Shown: in pieces, positions 10,786 through 23,719 of the stretch
Numbering within the stretch: position 1 is the stretch's first letter
Layout of the letters: the number at the start of each line of letters is the position of its first letter
Assembly: GCF_963583255.1 (NCBI RefSeq)
Contig: NC_084817.1
Location: 3,697,043-3,761,042, forward strand
Source of the DNA: Pyrus communis
Lineage: Eukaryota > Streptophyta > Magnoliopsida > Rosales > Rosaceae
Direction of reading: 5' to 3'
Length of the DNA stretch: 64,000 nt
The notes under the pieces: generated by a model
Databases searched by the model: none
What the model saw: only the letters and a program-made list of their open reading frames with translations
Told to the model about the DNA's origin: nothing
Made by a program: the position numbers and the translations under genes

Positions 10786-12924
10786 TTTTGGGACGTGGGT
10801 GATTTGCTTTGTTTTGTAGGGCTTATTTTTTGGTCCCAAAAAACAGAGCCGTTTCGATATTTGATATTTGAAATTCAAAACAATAAGGGACAAATTGGGA
10901 AGCAAATGGCGCTCGACTCTTTGGGGGAAGGTGCAGCTTTTGCCCCCGTGGGGGGAGGAATTTACGAAATTGAACCCCCACTAGGGCCACTGCTTTTTCT
11001 GGGGAAAAACGACCGGAGGCCACGACGGCACGACCCCGTTTTGTCAGTACATTAAAAGTTACGAAAAGTACGAAAAGCAAACCGACAGAAGATCCTCCTG
11101 GATTGGATGGTCTTCTGTCGCAGTCAGATGGTTAATTGTGTTTGTGGGACCACCTGTGGCTAATGGGATTTGGCCACGTGGAATGTGACCGCGTGTTTTG
11201 ATGAATCATATTTGGTTTTGTGGTTTTCACCAACAAAATCCAAGAACCAAAAATGGACGATCAAAGTGAAGATTTAATGATTTACTGCTAAAAAGATGAG
11301 ACCAGCTTTGATGGAGTCATTTGAAATGTTTGGAAGCTTTAGGGGTGCTTTCAGAAAAAGATGTTTGAGTTGTCACATTCTCCGTTGCTTAAAATTTTGA
11401 ATTTAATGTGACAAGATAGACATAAACAATGATTCAATTTGATGACTTTTGTTTGAAGCCCTGTTTTTAAAATGTTCTGAAATATAAACGGCATGTCACA
11501 AGTAGGTTTCGGATGCATTGGAAGCTTGATATATCATATGAAATGATTTACTTTAAAGCTTGAAACGACATGTTACATGTACTTTTATTTTATTATAGGA
11601 ATCGAATTACGAATTTATCTTAATTTTAACTTAGCACCTCACACTCTTTCATCACCCGAACTAATTTAAAAGACGAGTCACATATTACTTTTTCATGAGA
11701 AGAAATTCAACATTAAATGAGCATTAGTGTTGTGTATAATCAATAACGCTTCTAAATGCCAGAAAACGCTTTTTTACGTTAAGGTCATCTCATCAACTGT
11801 ATTTGAATCTGGGCAGGTACAGTGAAGTGCTTTTGGGAAAGAAAGAAGCATTTATTTAGAGAAAAGTGCTTTTCCTTTGTCATCCATTTTATTAACCGAT
11901 TTCGACCTGGAGGTTTCCCAACCAGACAAATGCCAACCGGACCGTTTATGTTTTTGTCAGTCGTTGACATCGAGGTTCCACACTCTTGTCTCCCCTTCCT
12001 TCTTCCCACCAAGATTTCAAATTTCCAGTTTTTTTCTTAATTTTCTGAATAAATTAAGCGGAAAGAGAAAGAAAAAAAAAAAAAAAAACCCTTTAACGAA
12101 AAATTTTCGATACTGTTTATTTTAACGAAAAATCACATTTTTATACTAAAAAGTCAATCATGATACTATTCACTTTACAATTTATTTTGTCATTTTCGTT
12201 AAAATTCAAAATTTTCAAATCATTTTCATTAATTTTTCAAAAAAATAAAAATAATAATAATCTCCTTTCTTGTTCTTCAAAAGGAAAATTCCACATTGGA
12301 TTCCTTCTTTTCTGTTTTAAAACTTTTCAGACAATTCCTTATTTCTTTCTCGAATAAATCTGCTTTTTTTCTGCTTTTGGAATAAATACATGGAGATGGA
12401 GTTAAAGTATGAATATGGTCATCTACCTAATACTTTGTCTTCTGTATTTCTCATCCAAATAAATAAGCGGGAAAGTGAGTCATCTCTGTTTTCTCAGAGA
12501 AATCAGATATCTACCACATAAAACTCAGAGAAGAGAGAGCTGAGGAATCTGTTTTCTCATAATTCATAAATACAGTGTGAGGGGGAAACATCGTAACGAC
12601 ATGGCATTATTGGTACCAAAATTATAAATTTGTACGTTATGTATCATATAACTTAGTAGAGCTATGGTATATATATATTTTTTTAATGTTTCTCCACTTG
12701 TATTATGACACGTGATGTATCTACTTGTGTTCAAGTTATACTAAAACAAATGTCTGTACGTGAGTATATTTATAGCTTCTTAGACAGAAAACCTTAGCTA
12801 AACAACACTAAAAAGATTGAAAATCCTAGTGATATTGGGATTCAAATAATGATAAATTCAGCCGCAGATAAAAAGTTTAGGAGGGTAGGCTATCCCATCC
12901 TTAGGGCAAAGAATAACAAACTTA
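10786..12924. other. Intergenic, no gene recognised
   Basis: The first few hundred bases are probably IQD promoter. The rest is AT-rich with A and T homopolymers, and I see no coding exon. The open frames present are short and low in complexity. Confidence 0.45.
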
Positions 12925-14060
12925 GGGCTAACTTGGTATTGCTGTGTTTTAAAAAAAAAAACTGCTTCTACTGTACTGTAAAAATAAACAGCTGTAAAAT
13001 AAAGCAGTTGAATATTTGGTAAACTTTTTTTTTTTATAAAAGTACTTTTAAGTGTAAGGGTATTTGATAAGCTTCTATATAAAGCTGCTGTGACTATGTC
13101 AAATGACAAAAATGAGTATGATATTAAATGTAAAATAAGAATAATTTTATTTATATTTGACAAAAAATAAAGAATAATAATTTTATTTATTAATACTTTC
13201 TCTAGAGTCTTCCTCCTTTATTTTCTCCTTATACATCGACTAGACTTTTCTAAAAATCAAAAAAATCTCTCTAGAAGTCTCCCCCACTACCCCAATTTTC
13301 TCAGTTTTTATTTTTTATGCTCCGTCTTCTTCTTTTTTATTTTCATCTCCATGGATTCCAAAGGCGCCAACGCCGTGACTATGCCATCTTTGATGGGTTG
13401 TTCCTCAATCTCTCTCACCTGTCTCATTACATTTTTCTTCCTCATTTTCTCTGTCTGAGCAATCTGGGATCTCCTAATTTGCAGAAATACGAAGATCAGT
13501 CTCCTATAAGCGGTGCAATCTGGAAAATTTTGGCAAGTCCGCAATGCCAAAACCGAATCTAAATCCAAGTCTAGTTATTGCCGGAAAAGATGGTCATGTT
13601 TCTCGGCGCGATTTTGTCGGCGTGGGAGTGAGAGAGGACGAACGAGAGATGGGTGAAATGACATAGATAGAAACGATGCTGTAAGGTATGGAATCCAAGC
13701 TCAATAATGGTGATTGTTGAAGCTGGGAGTGAACGGTGTTGTGGTGGAGTCGATGAGGACGATCTCCCAATTGAAGTCAGCAATGTCTTCTAGTTGGTAT
13801 TATGTGTACTTTATTTAATTGTTTAAGGCCATTTTTGGTATTTGAAAGTTTCATTAAAGGACTCAGCGCTTCTTGCAAATTAGGTTTACGCAGAAGTAGT
13901 GGAAGCAAAAAAAGTCAGTTTTTCAAAGCTAGCTTTTGATGCTTCTGTTTTTTGGCTTTTTTTTTTCACCCAAGACTGTGAAAAAAAACTGAAGTTGAAA
14001 GTTTACCAAACACAAAAAAGCTCCTAGCTTTTTTTGATACCTACTTTTTTCAAAAGCACC
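12925..14060. mobile_element. Possible non-autonomous DNA transposon, about 1.1 kb
   Basis: Both ends are rich in AGAAGCAG/CTGCTTCT-like words and TTTGGTAAACTT/AGTTTACCAAAC motifs in opposite orientation (near 13010-13030 and 14000-14015), as in degenerate hAT-type MITEs. The centre (13350-13460, +) includes a 35-codon frame from an ATG near 13350, with a hydrophobic end. I do not recognise it. Boundaries and class are uncertain. Confidence 0.3.
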
Positions 14061-14763
14061 TTAATATCAAATCAGTAATTAGGCTCATGGGAGAATTGGG
14101 ATAGGGATTCAAAATGCGATATTGATCTAGTATGTCATAGTAGCATATGATCAACTACTTTCTACTTAAGTCCTAGTCAAAGCCTTTTAGGCTCAACCAA
14201 ATTCAACTGATAGACGAGACCAACAGTTACGTGTTTAAGGTCGAACTTAATGCCATGTGACTAAACTCAACTTGTGCACAAGATCGATGCATACGCCATC
14301 AAGTTGTCTAACTCGAGAAAACTTGTGTATCATTGATTATATACAACCATATGGCCGAATTAGCGCAAACCAATACCGTCGGGCTAGGCAGTTCCATGTA
14401 TGCAAGTCTATGGGAGACCCCGATCTTTGGGCTTGGTCTAGGGGAAGGGATTGGAGCAGAGCTTCTATCTTTGGTGATAGGTTGACTTGTTCAAGTGCTT
14501 TGCGTTGTAGGTTAACTGGATAGTCCCTCACTCACCCAATACGTGGCCCAAACCCACGTGCGCACTTGCAAGACAGACGCCTGAACAGGTTGAATACTGG
14601 TCCGTCTGCATTGCCTGTATTGCTCATTTGATGATCAGTGGGAATGGAGCCATCGGAACCGTTGATTTTTGGCCCATCAGATTGGCAGCATTAATCTCTG
14701 GACTGGATTCCTCGTAAGGAAATTTGAATGATCCTTTGTCATCATCCGTTGCACACACCTTTA

Positions 14764-15074
14764 GGTACCGTTTGGTACGTGAGACAGGATGGAACAGAGT
14801 GGGATAAGGCGTTCCGTCCCACGTTTGGTGCGCCTAAAACGGGTAGAACGAGCTGTTCCACGGGACGAGTTTTGGATGAATTTTCGTTCCACCTCACCCC
14901 CTGGAACGACTTGTTCCACATCCGTGGAACACAAAATTATAACCTCTCCGTCTCCTTCTTCTGCCTCCTTGTTTCCATCCGAGGGCATCTTTGCTCCCGC
15001 TCCGTTCCGTTCCGTCCTGTCCCGTCCCGTCCCATTCCGTTCTGTCCCGTCCTGTCTGCATACCAAACGATACC
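14764..15074. mobile_element. Tourist/PIF-Harbinger-like MITE, 311 bp
   Basis: The ends are GGTACCGTTTGGTACG and CATACCAAACGATACC. The flanking 3-bp target duplication is TTA (14761-14763 and 15075-15077). The interior is the same GGAACG-rich sequence as the larger element in MAX1 intron 1. Termini, duplication and size together fit a non-autonomous Harbinger element. Confidence 0.78.
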
Positions 15075-15307
15075 TTAAAGAACCACCAAAAAAAGAGGAG
15101 ATAACTAATTAGCCATTTTTCTTAGGAAATTCTTTGTGTATGACGTTTATTTTGTGTTCATGAATATTATTTTAGAATGTACAGGTAAAATTGTTGTTAT
15201 GTTTTGTTAACGACAAAGAGATTTACACTTTATTATCTATATCGTCAGTTTTTTTTATATTAAAAAATGAATGTCGGTTCAGTAATTTTATCTTGACATT
15301 GGTTGTC

Positions 15308-15411
15308 TACTTGGTGCTCCTTCAGGAAGATAATGAATTCCTTGAAATTATCCTCACAGTTGGGAGACAATGACCACTGTATGGCCAAACAACCTTGAAC
15401 AAGTTAAAGGA
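15308..15411 (-). pseudogene. IQM-family C-terminal exon fragment
   Basis: On the minus strand the sequence resembles the C-terminal part of IQM (IQ-motif calmodulin-binding) proteins: a VWPYSGH-like start, a DNFKEFI-like core and a FLKEHQVD end. The pieces fall in different frames, so it is broken. A better preserved copy of the same exon is at 22627-22735. No other exon of this fragment is adjacent. Confidence 0.5.
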
Positions 15412-16094
15412 CATGAAGATTTTAGCTCACTGCCTAAAAAATTGTACTTTAAAAGAATTGAAGGATCATTTTATAACCATTTTATTTTTTTTAATTGAAA
15501 ACTAAATTTTGAAAACTCAAAAAGTAACTTTCTGTTTTGAGTTTGAGGTTTTAGTCTTTGGTTGAAAACATTAACCAAACAAGTTTTTAGTCAAAAAGAA
15601 CCCATAAACGAAATAGTTATCAAATGACCCTAAATATATTTAATTACCTCAAGAACCCCATCTTGAGCAACTAATCTTCCGGCTGCAGTCGTTGCTCGTC
15701 TTGAGCGTCTTCCCTGTTTTTCATTTTCACGTTTCCCTTATTTCTCCTTTTGTATCCCTTCCCTTATTTCTGTCTCTTTATTTTCTTTTATATGTTTAAT
15801 TCATAAAAGAAACGGCGAAAGAAAAGCGAGTGCGAAAATTACTTCCCATTGAGTGGGGTTGTGCTTGTAATTTTGGATATGCATGATTTTAATTTAAGTG
15901 CTTTTCCCAATTCCCAGTTGGGTTTCAGGTTCGATCATTTTTGAGTAATTAAAACTGATGGTTTTCTCTCTTTCTCTACTCTTATCAGCATGGACTGTGA
16001 TAGTAGTTAACCACTAGTTTTTCGATTCAATGGGCACCAAACAAGGGGAGTTAGAAGACTTGAGAAAAGGGTTAGAAAGGTCAATAAGCTTCAA

Positions 16095-16249
16095 GAGTAA
16101 TGCTAGAGAGACTAAATTTATAGATTAAATTTGCAAACTAAATGATGTGTCACCAATAGAAAATAAGTACCCTTATCAACGTTTAAGTAAAATCTAATCA
16201 TCAACTTCCATATCATTTAGTTTACAAATTTAGTCTCCTAGCATTACTC
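16095..16249. mobile_element. Mutator-like MITE, 155 bp, with 10-bp target duplication
   Basis: The terminal inverted repeats are GAGTAATGCTAG.GAGACTAAATTT and its complement, and about 38 bases pair at each end. An identical 10-bp duplication TAAGCTTCAA flanks it (16085-16094 and 16250-16259). A duplication of 9-10 bp indicates a Mutator-type transposase acting in trans. Confidence 0.85.
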
Positions 16250-16329
16250 TAAGCTTCAATTATTGGGAATTTACACAACCAAAACTTGAAGCATCTGATC
16301 ATTCAAAGGGCATAATCATGTGACATTGC

Positions 16330-17945
16330 AGATAAAGAAGCCCACTATTTTGCTTCTTGAATCGGCTGTGTTGTTTACTCCGCCGCCGGTGAGCGAGCTC
16401 GATGCTGCGGCAACCAAGGTTCAGAAAGTGTAGAAGAGTACAGGACTAGAAGAGACCTTGCAGATTGTGCTGCTTTGGTTGAGGAACTGTGGTTTGCAAC
16501 TCTACCTTAAAATACTATGTTGTAATTTTTTTTGGTACACTTTGTAGCTTGGTGCTCAATCAATCTTTTTTTTTTTCTTCTTGTTTGTTTAACCTTTGAA
16601 GGTGGCGGACTTTGGATTTTGCAGCTCTGAAACGAAGCTCGGTGTCCTTCTACAACATTGAGAAACATGACAGTGCCAATCGCAGTGGTCACGGGCTAGG
16701 ACACAAGGGCTGCCAATAGGTACACATTTTAGTGACATATGAATCAGATATCTGATGAAATGTGTTTTTATGGAGAAATAAAAATTAACGGAAAATGTTT
16801 GATTTGTGTTTGTAGGTAGGGAAGGGTTTGTGCAAGGATGAGAAGGCTCAGAAACTAAGCTCTGCAGCACTGGCTTGAAGCTGTGAGTATATCTATGACA
16901 CGCCACGATCCCGATGTCGACGTCGGGATGAGGACGTGTCAATCTATCCACTTCTTATTCAATTTTGTTCATCAGCACTGTTCAAAGAATCCAAATTTAT
17001 TATAGTCATTAGTCAGACTGTATGAAATCTTTTACTATCAAAACCCAACCAAACCGCCCACTAATATTTAAATCAACCGGTTGTTCATGCAGTTCATGCA
17101 CAAGCAGGTGGGTATCACACTTCAATCCTAATAATTGTTACATTTGAAGGAGAATCGAACATTTGACCTAATCTAATCCTAATCCATTTTTGCGATAACA
17201 CTCAAGCTAACCGTGATGGATTTGCATCATTATTTTCTCAGATTGATCCTCGCCATCGGTACGGACACAATTTGCATTTTCTACCACGATGTGTAGTCTA
17301 ATTGGTAACTGGTTAGTTTGCCTCATGAGGAAAAACTTTTCCTATGATACAGTTTATATAATATTACCTTTTTACTATTTACCACCAACACTATATATTA
17401 TATTAACCTTTTCTTTTTACCTCCCCTGCAACATGAAGGCTGGATGTTGGCGATGGCAAATGCACAAACCTCGACAAGTGCCCAAGAAGTCCTGGTTTAC
17501 AACGTCAGTTCATTCAATACCTTGGACCAGTAAGGACTTACAACTGCGTACTCATATACTTAAAGCAACAGTTCTTCTTTGAACATGACGTTTGTTCTTT
17601 ACTGAATGGCAGCTTGTCGATAACATGGACATATAGCATACCAATAGAAAATGTACTGATATTATTCATAGAAGCATAGACATTACCGTTACAAAATCCG
17701 TCGCTAATAAATTTTTACTTTTTTTAATTTTTTTAATTTTGTATTGCAGAAAGAGAGGGAGGCATATGAAGTGATTGTGGAGAATGGGAAGCTTGCCCAC
17801 ACGCAGAGTGGAATGCTTGTTGACACAGTTGAAGAGTCAAAGTGGATTTTTGTGCTCAGCACATCAAGATCTGTATATGTAGGCCATAAAAAGAAGGAAC
17901 TTTTCAGCACTCAAGCTATGTTTCTGAAGGGGCTACGACCAAACA
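16330..17945 (+). pseudogene. Decayed IQM (IQ calmodulin-binding) gene
   Basis: Successive segments match an IQM protein in order. 16380-16500 gives VSELDAAATKVQKV, a stop, then RTRRDLADCA in another frame. 16603-16690 reads LDFAALKRSSVSFYNIEKH. 16814-16885 reads VGKGLCKDEKAQKL, then a frameshift into LQHWLEAV. 17245-17280 reads IDPRHRYGHNLHF. 17438-17532 reads LDVGDGKCTNLDKCPRS and on to QFIQYLGP. 17750-17925 reads [15 protein letters not shown] through [16 protein letters not shown]. Intact IQM proteins are calmodulin-binding and act in stress and hormone responses. Several frameshifts and at least one in-frame stop mean this copy cannot make a full protein. The exon-intron spacing is kept, so it is a duplicated rather than a retroposed copy. 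Confidence 0.75.
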
Positions 17946-20400
17946 TAATCATATATATTCATCACCATCCTTAGCCGAAATCATGTTGCACATGAGTAAT
18001 TGTAATAGTTATCACAAACTCTGCACGACAAGTATTCACCATCCTTAGCCACACAATTATTCACTTGTATGTATGTAAAATTTCTTTGATACGGTCGATA
18101 TTATCATGGAAATATCTAAAAATTTAGAGAAAGAAAAGGGGGGGGGAGACAATTCAATGTTCGACAATATCTAAAGTTTCATTTTAAATTTGTATCATTT
18201 CTATCGAAAGCAATAAATATCAATATCGATATTTTGATATATCCGTAAATATTTTCACAAGTTTGCATATTGATATTTCTACCCGTACTTGTATTTTAAA
18301 CAGTACGTGCTCATACATTTAGCATCCAATTTGAAATACTTCGCTGAGAATAAGCCCAGGTGGATTTCATGCAACCAATACCACGGGCAATAAGGTTCCA
18401 ATTGAATCCAACTTTAATTAAATTCAAATTCAATTGATGATCATCTCAGCTTTGTCTCCATTTTGATTTGATCAGCCCTGTTCACGTGCAGGCCTATCTC
18501 GTTGAAAATTATCCATAACTCACGTCGTCTTTCTCAAGTTGGACTCTAGAGATCCCCACGTGCATGAATTGCAGGGAGAGTAATCTTCAACCACAGGGAA
18601 AATCCCTAACAGATCCGTGAATCCTTGATTTCAATCTGGAATCTTCAAGTTCATCAAAATATTTTCACAAGATAATTACTACTATAATTCAATAATAATA
18701 CTGGGATTGTTATTTGCACTTCAAAATAATCATTTTTCATTCCCAACTTTCTATATTTGAAAAGAAAATACATTAGTGAGAAGTGCAAAATTAAATTTTT
18801 GGAATGACAATAACATTTCTCATAATATTTTAGAAAAAAAAGTATTAAAATTGAACTGCCTCAATTAAACGAGCTGAAGGTGCAAAATCGGGTCCAAACA
18901 GTTTCCTAAAGCAATTTTATGTTGTAAATTTTGGCTGCATGCCATGGTCATCAATCATCATCTCAATAATGAAGGTGTCACTTTCCACTATAGTTTAGAC
19001 TAGCATTTGAGCCCGCACGATGCCGTGGGTTGTAAAACTATGTTATATGTATGAAATATATTGAAATCTATTTACATCCACAATATAATCTAAAAGTCAT
19101 CTAAAGTGTTTTTGGAGATCACAAAATATAAATGTGTGTGTAAATGTAGAAAATCTTAAATGCATTTGGGCTCACATACCCTGGTATGCTACAACCAAAA
19201 TAATGTATAGTGGCTCATCCATATTTTTCCATGTACATTAGATTGGCTGATCAATCAACATTTCAAAAAATTGACCCGAATACAATAGTTTGTGATCTCA
19301 CATCCCTATATACGCAACAAAATAGCTATACAACTCCATCATCACAAGTCCTCACATCATCTTTCATTGCATCCCTGAAGAGAAAAGTGATTCAAAAATG
19401 TATTTGGCCTAGAGTATAGAGTGTCTACCATATGTTTCCTTCAATCAATTGAGAAATCTAAACATTTTAGTAGATGGGCTTTGCTCAAAAGAAAAAATTC
19501 ATCCTCAGTTTTTCAAATTAGACACTAATTTTTCAAGAAGCATGATAAGATAATGTCCTCGTATATATTGATTGTTTATTGATTATGTTGACTATTTATG
19601 GTTCAATGTTTAGTTCTCTAGAACACATGGTTAATATATGGTCATTACAAAGAGATCAATGAACCGTCAATATGGGAATTTTGTACAAAGATCTATATAT
19701 CAATTGCGAAAGCATAATTTTTGTGGTTGTAGTATGCTAATGTTCATTTGCAGCACAATAGATGCAAGCTCATAATAAAGCAGAGATGTAAATACAACCT
19801 GATCTAACCACATTGTGCAAAAGGAACTCAAGTCCGACACTTATAAATTAAGTTTAGTTCTCTACAAAAATTAAATTAGCATCATAAATTGGCAAAAGGG
19901 AAACAAAAATCTAAATCGCTCAAAAGAAGTAACCAAAAACTAAAAGCCCAATAAAACCTCAAAAGTTCTTAGACACAATTAACCAATCAAATTCCAAAAA
20001 TCCCAGTACAACTAATAAAAACATCACACTCAAGACTTTACACCTGATGATTGGATCTACTGAAAAATTTAGCACAGCGAAAGAAAGAAAAAATGTTGCA
20101 GATATACACACACACATATATAAAGTATACTATTGCAATGCAAAGATGCTGACCTGAGAAGACGACTTCGTGTTCATTTGGAAGTTGAATTCGACTATTG
20201 GGTGCTCTGCCTCCAGAGCTTCAATGGAACATTGGTGGTCACCAACTCTCCTCCCTGCCCTGATTCCGACTCATTTCATTCCCTCGCATGAGGCCTTGAG
20301 ATCGATTATGGGATTCCTGTTCACCTTGATAACCCTGATCACCATTCGAGTACAATCGATACATTAAACTCTTCAAGAAGATTAAAATTAAAAAAAAAAC
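17946..20400. other. Intergenic, with one MITE and an unrecognised frame
   Basis: It contains the MITE at 18707-18825. A 65-codon frame at 20170-20367 (+) has no recognisable features. The rest is AT-rich and appears non-coding. Confidence 0.4.
18707..18825. mobile_element. Small MITE, family 2, copy 1
   Basis: The ends GATTGTTATTTGCACTTCAAAA and TTTTGGAATGACAATAAC are imperfect inverted repeats around a core of about 80 bases. A closely related copy lies at 24474-24591. Confidence 0.5.
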
Positions 20401-20579
20401 ATGGTGTTAGATTGATTATTGATTTTAGACCCTTAATGCGTACTTAATTCAAATTCATATTATATTTTTGTTTTTATATTTAATAGAATTTTTTTTTTGT
20501 CAAAGTTTTTATATTTAATAGATAACTTATTTAATGTTATTACATTAAATTTTAAATTTATTATTATACAATTTTATTA

Positions 20580-20935
20580 AACTTTCTCCAATTAGTGTAC
20601 CTAAACATCCATATCATAATATATTTTACTAAATTAGCGTACCGAAATGCCCGTACCTAAATATATTATAGTGAATTAGTGACAGATAAGAAAATATGTA
20701 AAAACATAAGTGTACCAAAATTCTGTACCTAACTATATGATACAAAACTAGTGTACCGAAATGTCGGTACCTAAATATATTATACTAAACTAGTGTACCG
20801 AAATGTCTATACCTAAACATATTATACTAACCCATTGTACCAAAATGTTCGTACCTAAATATATTTTTATGAATTAGTGGTAGATAAGAAAATATGCAAA
20901 AACATAAGTATACCGAAAAATCTTTACAAAAATAT
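20580..20935. repeat. Diverged direct repeats with GTACC..AAATGT cores
   Basis: About six related units of roughly 45-60 bases contain variants of GTGTACCGAAATGTCGGTACCTAAATATATTATA. A longer unit with AGATAAGAAAATATG appears twice (near 20683 and 20884). AT-rich and non-coding; probably a local expansion of transposon-derived sequence. Confidence 0.6.
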
Positions 20936-21114
20936 TTTCTTATAATGCCTACCATAATGAGAATTAAAATTTATAATATTTTCATAAAATTTAAATTCAT
21001 AAAATTATAAATAAAAAAAGAAACATTGAATACATTTGCTGGCACTAAAATAAATTTTTAATCTTGTATAAGATATTTTTCTAAACTTCATCTTATTTAA
21101 GGATTAAAAATCTA

Positions 21115-21117
<3 letters not shown>

Positions 21118-21159
<42 letters not shown>
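21118..21159. repeat. (TA)n microsatellite
   Basis: About 20 uninterrupted TA dinucleotides, directly after the diverged repeat region. Confidence 0.95.
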
Positions 21160-21161
<2 letters not shown>

Positions 21162-21184
21162 TTGATAACAAAATAACATCAGAA

Positions 21185-21409
21185 TCAACCGACCACACAT
21201 TCTTGAATATACTTGGTAAATGTGTTGTTCCTCACAACTGAAACACCATTTTCAGCCACATGCAAACTTGATGACTCAAAATACCAGAGAAACGAAAAAA
21301 ACCTTGCAATCCTCACCTGCGAATTCAGAGGCGACGGAGTTCCGTTAGCCACAAAGACCATAAATGCACCAAACTGAATAAACATAACAATAATTAAGCT
21401 TACTCTCAA
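21185..21409 (-). CDS. Small hypothetical secreted or membrane peptide, uncertain
   Basis: The minus-strand frame starts MRVSLIIVMFIQFGAFMVFV, a plausible signal or membrane segment, followed by ANGTPSPLNSQ. A good donor (CAG|GTGAGG) falls right after SQ near 21317, so the frame may be a first exon of about 31 codons and not the full 74. I cannot place a second exon. No family is recognised. It may be a small secreted-peptide gene or chance. Confidence 0.25.
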   Translation of the reverse strand: MRVSLIIVMFIQFGAFMVFVANGTPSPLNSQVRIARFFSFLWYFESSSLHVAENGVSVVRNNTFTKYIQECVVG

Positions 21410-22620
21410 TTCAATGCCTCAATCTTTATCGAAGCTGAGCTACAACAAAAAAAAAGGCATTGTAAAAAACAGCAGAAAAATTACTGAGAGTAACGTAATT
21501 TATACCAATAAACTACCATTCAATTTCAATTTTGAAGTAACCCCACCACATGCCCGAAAGACTAAACCAAAACACAACAAACTCACCCCAAATTTTCCAT
21601 TCTATTCGCTACCTTTCAATCAATCAAACATACCCTTTTAAACTTTTGCATCAAACATTATATAAACAAACTAAAATCCTAATTCCAAAACAAATCCCTG
21701 TTTTAAAATTTTCTCATCTTTCTTCATAAAGCAATCAGAAAATGCAAGCGCACAAACAAGTTACTGAACCTTGGGGAAGAGATTGATGGTACGGAAGATG
21801 GATAACCTGAGGTGGGGACACTGGATTACCTTGGAATTTCTCCGTTTGTGACTAAGAACACTCGAGAACAACGTTTTAGTTTTCTGAGAAAGAAAACTCG
21901 AGAGAAGCAGAGGAAGAGCGCTCAGCTGACCCGCGGACCGAAGAGGCAAATTAGTAAATTTACTGCGCCGTGTAGGGAAAAAGATGAAAACAGGTAACAA
22001 TTGAAGGGCAAATCCGTCCACACACTATAGATCCACACTAATCCAAAATTGGGTTTTAGTATATATAATTTATTCCCCGCACCAGTAGAATCGGTTACAA
22101 ATTTTATAAACAATTATAAAACAAAAAGACATTAAACCTAATTTACATACGTTTTATTATTTGTTTAGCGTTCCTTGCGGCTACTAGCTTTTTTGTCAAG
22201 GAAACAATATCCATTTACAAGTCTCGGAGTATTTTTTTTTAAGAGAAACGACATCTTTCATCAGTGAGATGGGCCAATGTAAGATTCCTCCTCAACTTGG
22301 AGACAAATGTTTAGACAAGTCAAGTACAGGTGGCACTTCTCCATTGGTTGCATGGGGCCCCACACTCTCACGCTGATGATCAGCCGGACTAATGGAGTCA
22401 TAGCGATGATCTATTGCACACATCTATAGAATACCAACATTAGCTATTGGTGGTTGTTTCCATGAGCGATATCAGGGGAGCGGATTCAATATAATTGCTC
22501 GCGAGTAAATGTTTTTAACTAGTTGAGCTATAAACTTGTTTTATAGAATGAGTTATTTTAGTTTAATTTTGGGCGTATACTACTAAACATTGTAATATTA
22601 AGGGAGTTGAATGTAATTCC
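21410..22620. other. Intergenic, no gene recognised
   Basis: Several overlapping frames between 21760 and 22110 on both strands have no family features and no supporting splice sites. They are left uncalled. Confidence 0.4.
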
Positions 22621-22626
22621 GAGTTA

Positions 22627-23700
22627 ATTACCTTGACATTGGTTAGGTCTACTTTGTGATCTTTCAAGAAGCTAATGAATTCTTTGAAATTGTCTACCGT
22701 TGGGAAATAGTGATCATTGTCCGGCCACATAGCCTGAAGAGTTGCAAGACAAGGAATTTAATTAAGCTAAATAATTGAAGTGTTGAAGAAATAAAAATCA
22801 GTATTTATGAAAATCCCGTAAAGCGAAAGAGCGGATTGGCAATAGACAATAATGCGCTTTTATCATTAACTCTAGCATAAGGTAGTGACATGTTATCACT
22901 TATCAATGCATTTTTGACAATATCAATACACCTATGTTTCTCAGCAGAAAATGGTCTCCACACCGATGCAATGGATCAATCTGATAAAAAGATGGAGCAA
23001 TAAAAAATTATTGCATCAAAAACTTCAAAACAAGATCAAGAAATTTAAAGGTAGATATATAGACTCACAGCTTCAAGCCAGTACTGAGGAGCTAGTATCT
23101 GAGTCTTCTCGTCCTTGCACAAACCCTTCCCTATCTACAGAACACACAAAACTTATGCAGTTAATTTTGAATTAACCTCCACAAAACACATCTTAATTAG
23201 CAATCTGATTCATATATATGTGTAACAGTATATATACACACACACATATACGTGTGTGGCACACCAAAAAATACCTTGGCAGCCCTTGTCCTAGACCGTG
23301 CCCACCGTGACACAGCAGTTTCGTTTTCCTCCGAGTTGAAGAAAGATATTGAGCTTTGTTTCAGAGCTGCAAAGTCCATCGCCTTCCACCTGCAACAACT
23401 CGACAAACACAATAAACAATGGATTTCTTGTACACCAAGGAACAAAAGTGTAACAAAGCATGGCATGGGTTTTTTGAGGAGCAATCACAAACCATAATTC
23501 CTCATCCACAACAGCTGCATCTGCAAGGTTACGTCTAGTCCTGTAACCCTTTACACTTTCTGAAGCTTAGTTGCTGCAGCATCGAGCTCACTAACCGAAT
23601 ATGTTTCATGATTTCCATCCATTCGAGGGCTCGAAACCAAAATAACCTTCAGAGGCCCTAGCTCTTCCTTTATCTCTTTCAAATACTCAACCAATCGAAG
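22627..23700 (-). pseudogene. Decayed IQM gene, second copy
   Basis: Reading along the minus strand: 23690-23515 gives KEIKEELGPLKVILVSSPR, then VSELDAAATKLQKV, a stop and frameshift, then YRTRRNLADAAVVDEELW. 23400-23277 gives [18 protein letters not shown] then [16 protein letters not shown]. 23140-23070 gives IGKGLCKDEK then WLEAV. 22735-22627 gives MWPDNDHYFPTVDNFKEFI then VDLTNVK. The central exons equivalent to LDVGDGK and KEREAYE are absent. It is a close paralogue of the copy at 16330-17945 in opposite orientation, with its own stop and deletion. Confidence 0.72.
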
Positions 23701-23719
23701 GTTGAAGACAATACATACA

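Noticed and set aside
13308..13568. Frames on both strands of 81-86 codons
   Set aside because: They overlap each other within the probable MITE-like element and have no recognised domain.
20170..20367. 65-codon plus-strand frame beginning MFIWKLNS
   Set aside because: No homology recognised, no promoter or splice support; probably chance.
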